Part shown: positions 61,335 to 64,000 of the stretch, one piece after another
Numbering within the stretch: position 1 is the first letter of the stretch
Layout of the letters: every line of letters begins with the position of its first letter
NCBI RefSeq assembly: GCF_000203975.2
Contig: NZ_AFCF02000003.1
Coordinates: forward strand, 131,327 to 195,326
Direction of reading: 5' to 3'
Source of the DNA: Leisingera sp. ANG1
GTDB lineage: Bacteria > Pseudomonadota > Alphaproteobacteria > Rhodobacterales > Rhodobacteraceae
DNA length: 64,000 nt
Made by a program: the position numbers and the translations under genes
Notes under the pieces: generated by a model
What the model saw: only the letters and a program-made list of their open reading frames with translations
What the model was told of the DNA's origin: nothing
Database searches by the model: none

Positions 61335-62663
61335 CTACTTGTAGATATCAGGAAGCAGCGTGGTCGAGATCGGCGGGAAATAGGCGATCAGCAGCACCAC
61401 GATCAGCATGGTCAGCACGAAGGGCACGGCGCGGGCGGCGATCTTGAGGATGGATTCGCCGGTGATGCCGGAGACAACGAACAGGTTCAGCCCCAGCGGC
61501 GGGGTGATGAAGCCCACACCCAAAGCAGTGATCATCATGATGCAGAACTGGATTTCGTTCATTCCGATATTGTCCGCCAAGGGCTTCAGGATCGGTGCCA
61601 GGATCACGATGTTGGGGGTCGTCTCCATCACGCAGCCGGCGGCAATCAGGATGCAGATCATCAGGAGAATCAGCAGCGAGGGATCATCGGTCAGCCCGGT
61701 CACCGCGGTCACGAAACCCTGCGGCACGCCCATGATGGCCAGCGCCTCGGCCAGCGGGGCGGAGAAGGCGATGATCGGCAAGATCACCCCGTTCACCTTG
61801 GCAGAGCTGACCAGCATCGCCGGGAAGTCCGACAGCTTCAGGGTGCCGAGCAGGAAGCCCATCAGGATGGTGACGACGACCGCGGTGGCGCCGGCCTCGG
61901 TCGGGGTCAGGCGGCCTGAGAAGATGCCGTAGAAGATGATCCCCGGCACGATGAAGGCATACCAGCCGGATTTTAGCGCATGGCCCAGGTTGCCCAGCCA
62001 CTCGCCCAGTCCCATATTGCCGCCGGTCTCATAGGTATAGAGCCGGTTCATGATGATGTTGGTGACCAGGATCGACACCAGGATCGCCAGACCCGGGATC
62101 AGCGCGGCCAGAAACAGGGTGGATGCGGAAATGCCGAGTACCAGACCGATGATGATATAGGCGATGGAGGGCGGGATCAGGATGCCGGTGCAGGCGCCCG
62201 CCGCCACCAGCGCGCAAGCATAAGGCCGCGGATAGCCGCTTTCGACCAGCCGCGCGATGGTCATCCGGCCCACGGCGGCAGCACCGGCGGCGTCAGAGCC
62301 GGAGATCGCCGCGAACATGCCGCAGACCAGCACCGTGGCAGAGCCGAAGCCGCCCCGTGTCCAGCAGGTCAGCGCCTCGGCCACATCCAGGAACTTCTTG
62401 CTGAGCCCGGTCCGAACCAGCACATCGCCGGTCAGGATGAACAAGGGCACCGCGGTCAGCGCAAAAGCGTCGATGCCGGTGAACAGGCTTTCGCCGATGG
62501 CGCTGAGCGGCAGGTCGCCAGACATCACCAGCATGGTGATCGCCGCCGCGCCAATGGCGGCCCAGACCGGCACTGCCAGCGCTATCAGCGCCACGAACAT
62601 GATCACTGGCAGGTAGAAGTCCCAGCCCAGCTCGACTGTTTGGTTGAGTGAATTCCACAGCAT
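61335..62663 (-). CDS. TRAP transporter large permease (DctM-like)
   Basis: The 442-residue protein has about 12 to 13 membrane segments typical of DctM (AVPLFILTGDVLVRTGLSKK; AISGSDAAGAAAVGRMT, the site of substrate translocation; AGACTGILIPPSIAYIIIGL). It lies 11 bases before hpsN on the same strand. With the small permease and binding protein it forms a TRAP system that would take up DHPS with a sodium gradient (HpsKLM in named clusters). Confidence 0.93.
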   Translation of the reverse strand: MLWNSLNQTVELGWDFYLPVIMFVALIALAVPVWAAIGAAAITMLVMSGDLPLSAIGESLFTGIDAFALTAVPLFILTGDVLVRTGLSKKFLDVAEALTCWTRGGFGSATVLVCGMFAAISGSDAAGAAAVGRMTIARLVESGYPRPYACALVAAGACTGILIPPSIAYIIIGLVLGISASTLFLAALIPGLAILVSILVTNIIMNRLYTYETGGNMGLGEWLGNLGHALKSGWYAFIVPGIIFYGIFSGRLTPTEAGATAVVVTILMGFLLGTLKLSDFPAMLVSSAKVNGVILPIIAFSAPLAEALAIMGVPQGFVTAVTGLTDDPSLLILLMICILIAAGCVMETTPNIVILAPILKPLADNIGMNEIQFCIMMITALGVGFITPPLGLNLFVVSGITGESILKIAARAVPFVLTMLIVVLLIAYFPPISTTLLPDIYK

Positions 62664-62676
62664 CGCTTAAGGCCCC

Positions 62677-63195
62677 TCAATCAAACAGCTTGTCGCCTTC
62701 AAAGACGGGGGTGCCGTCGCGAAGGCTGCGGTAATCGCGCAGGAAGGATTGCAGCAGGCGCCAGATCATCAGGGCAAAGCCCGCGGGCACCGCCATCAGG
62801 AACCACACCATCGAGATGCGCAGCCCGTGGCTGACCGATCCGAATTTGGCGGAGACCAGCACCGTCTCGAACGACCAGTAAAGCGCGACCAAGGCCACGA
62901 TGAACATCACCAGGTCGCCGAAGATGTAGACCAGCGCTTTGGTGCGAGGCCCCAGGTAATGCAGGATCACGTCGATACGGATGTGGGCGCGCTCCTTGAC
63001 CGCCGCCGCGGCGCCGATCCAGGCCAGGTAGATAAAGGAATAGCGGACGATTTCCTCGCCCCAGATCGAGGAAAAGGCAAACAGCTCGCGCCGGATCACC
63101 TCGATCGCCATGGTGATGACCAGCATCACATAGAACACCAGGAGCAGCCAGCGTTCTGCGTTCTTGTCGATGTTTCGCAGGATGTGCATTGCCAT
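62677..63195 (-). CDS. TRAP transporter small permease (DctQ-like)
   Basis: The 172-residue protein has four membrane helices and the DctQ pattern (RWLLLVFYVMLVITMAIEVI; EEIVRYSFIYLAWIGAAAAV; HIRIDVILHYLG). It starts about 100 bases after the binding protein stop and 13 bases before the large permease. The order binding protein, DctQ, DctM is usual. Confidence 0.92.
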   Translation of the reverse strand: MAMHILRNIDKNAERWLLLVFYVMLVITMAIEVIRRELFAFSSIWGEEIVRYSFIYLAWIGAAAAVKERAHIRIDVILHYLGPRTKALVYIFGDLVMFIVALVALYWSFETVLVSAKFGSVSHGLRISMVWFLMAVPAGFALMIWRLLQSFLRDYRSLRDGTPVFEGDKLFD

Positions 63196-63299
63196 TCCCG
63201 GGGTTCAGGCACACCCCCACAGCCAGCCCGGCGGGCTGTTGCGAAGGCTGCTGTTGAAAAATGCGGGGGCCGGATGAAGGCGCTCCCGCCCTCTTAGGC

Positions 63300-64000
63300 T
63301 CAGGCGTCGTGGACGTAGTATTTGCCCTGGGTGCCTGCGGCCTCTTCCAGCTTGGCGAAGTTGTCCATCGAGCCTGCCAGCTCGGTCTTGAAGGAATCCC
63401 ACTCGCTGCGCTGATAGCCGCCGGCTTCCTGCCACTCGCCCAGCTGATCGTCGCTCAGTGCATGGAATTCGACACCGGCCTTGGTCAGTTCCGCCATCGC
63501 ATAGGCGCGGGCGGAGGGCACTTTGGACAGGTTCTGATGCGCGGTCATTTCCGATCCCCACATCACGCCGTCCTGCACGTCGGCAGGCAGTGAATTGAAC
63601 CATTCCAGATTGCAGGAATAGACCTGACTGTCTGGTACCGCCTGGGTGAAGGTCACATGGCTCAGGATATCCTTGAAGCCAAAGACATAGAGTGCCCCGA
63701 CGGAGGGATCGAGCGCATCCGCCACCCCCTGCTTGATGGCGGAGGGCGTCTCGCCCCAGGCCACCGGCGTCGGGTTGGCACCGACCATGCGGTAATACTG
63801 CTGCAGCATCTTGGATCCCGGCACCCGGAATTTCACTCCGGCCATGTCGCCCGGCGACATCACCGCGTTGCCGCCCTTGCGCACCGCCACGACGCGGGGG
63901 TCGATATTGACATAGAACAGCGCCTTGAAGCCTGCGACCTCCACTTTTGGGTGCACTTCCGCGTTCCAGAAATCGGAGGTCACCAGATTGGTGAAACGCT
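63300..64000 (-). CDS. TRAP transporter substrate-binding protein (DctP-like), 5' end outside window
   Basis: The minus-strand frame is open to the last base, so only the C-terminal part (about 232 residues) is visible. It has DctP features: AGVKFRVPGSKMLQQYYRMVGANPTPVAWGE and the YSCNLEWFNSLPADVQ segment. The Arg in KFRVPG is the carboxylate- or sulfonate-binding arginine position of TRAP binding proteins. It is first in the visible sulfonate operon. A 104-base gap with a short CAGCCCG/CGGGCTG repeat separates it from the small permease, which may adjust relative expression. Confidence 0.9.
   Translation of the reverse strand, partial: RFTNLVTSDFWNAEVHPKVEVAGFKALFYVNIDPRVVAVRKGGNAVMSPGDMAGVKFRVPGSKMLQQYYRMVGANPTPVAWGETPSAIKQGVADALDPSVGALYVFGFKDILSHVTFTQAVPDSQVYSCNLEWFNSLPADVQDGVMWGSEMTAHQNLSKVPSARAYAMAELTKAGVEFHALSDDQLGEWQEAGGYQRSEWDSFKTELAGSMDNFAKLEEAAGTQGKYYVHDA

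Noticed and set aside
60568-61344. Plus-strand frame of 258 codons opposite hpsN
   Set aside because: It is a shadow frame with no ribosome-binding site and no recognisable domain.
1-64000. tRNA, rRNA genes and CRISPR arrays
   Set aside because: No cloverleaf-like or rRNA sequence and no regularly spaced repeats were recognised by eye; a covariance search would be needed to exclude a tRNA fully.

Overview
The window is GC-rich, densely coding DNA with short or overlapping gene junctions. Gene content points to an alphaproteobacterium of the Rhodobacteraceae, most likely the marine roseobacter group. The markers are EcfG/NepR/PhyR general stress control, TRAP uptake of an organosulfonate, several demethylases and dehydrogenases for methylated amines, and an MttB-like/GcvT-like pair. 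Genus is not determinable from the sequence alone.

Layout. (1) 1-12566: an amine or amino-acid catabolism block. It has a RidA-family end, a DUF1028 protein, an aldehyde dehydrogenase, a LysR regulator, a trimethylamine-dehydrogenase-type flavoprotein, an M20 deacetylase, an aspartase/fumarase-family lyase on the other strand, and a polyamine-type ABC importer closed by a strong terminator. (2) 12567-14908: a gene-poor strip around a methyltransferase pseudogene with three lesions. (3) 14916-18431: an isoquinoline-1-oxidoreductase-type molybdenum hydroxylase with an SDR, divergent from an AraC regulator. (4) 19744-21506: an RtcB-PrfH ribosome-repair pair. (5) 22103-25739: an MttB-like and GcvT-like pair divergent from a LysR regulator. 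(6) About 25798-27328: an IS3-type insertion sequence with an abnormal catalytic site. (7) 27500-36288: two divergent operons for a quaternary amine or betaine (Rieske oxygenase, aldehyde dehydrogenase, CMD protein, RpiR regulator / dimethylglycine-dehydrogenase-like enzyme, enolase-superfamily enzyme, class III aminotransferase).

(8) 36709-55009 is a general-stress-response island. It carries two nepR-ecfG pairs, phyR, a HisKA_2-type kinase, two receiver-like proteins with poor motifs, and many small envelope or stress proteins (two DUF1328, CsbD, DUF883-like, holin-X-like, PLDc_N, MscS with BON domain, AI-2E, MgtC, entericidin-like, phospholipase-D-like). I found eight exact GGAAC-N16/17-CGTT EcfG-type promoters here, seven of them 31-66 nt upstream of a gene, plus two one-mismatch versions. 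(9) 55643-64000 is a minus-strand operon matching 2,3-dihydroxypropane-1-sulfonate (DHPS) catabolism. It encodes a TRAP transporter, HpsN-, HpsO- and HpsP-like dehydrogenases, a universal stress protein, sulfopyruvate decarboxylase ComDE and an FMN-dependent hydroxyacid oxidase.

The catabolic blocks each carry their own importer or regulator and look like independent substrate modules. The stress island is instead tied together by the shared promoter motif. No rRNA, tRNA or CRISPR array was recognised. Promoter and hairpin coordinates were read by eye; enzyme substrate assignments are inference from family and context.
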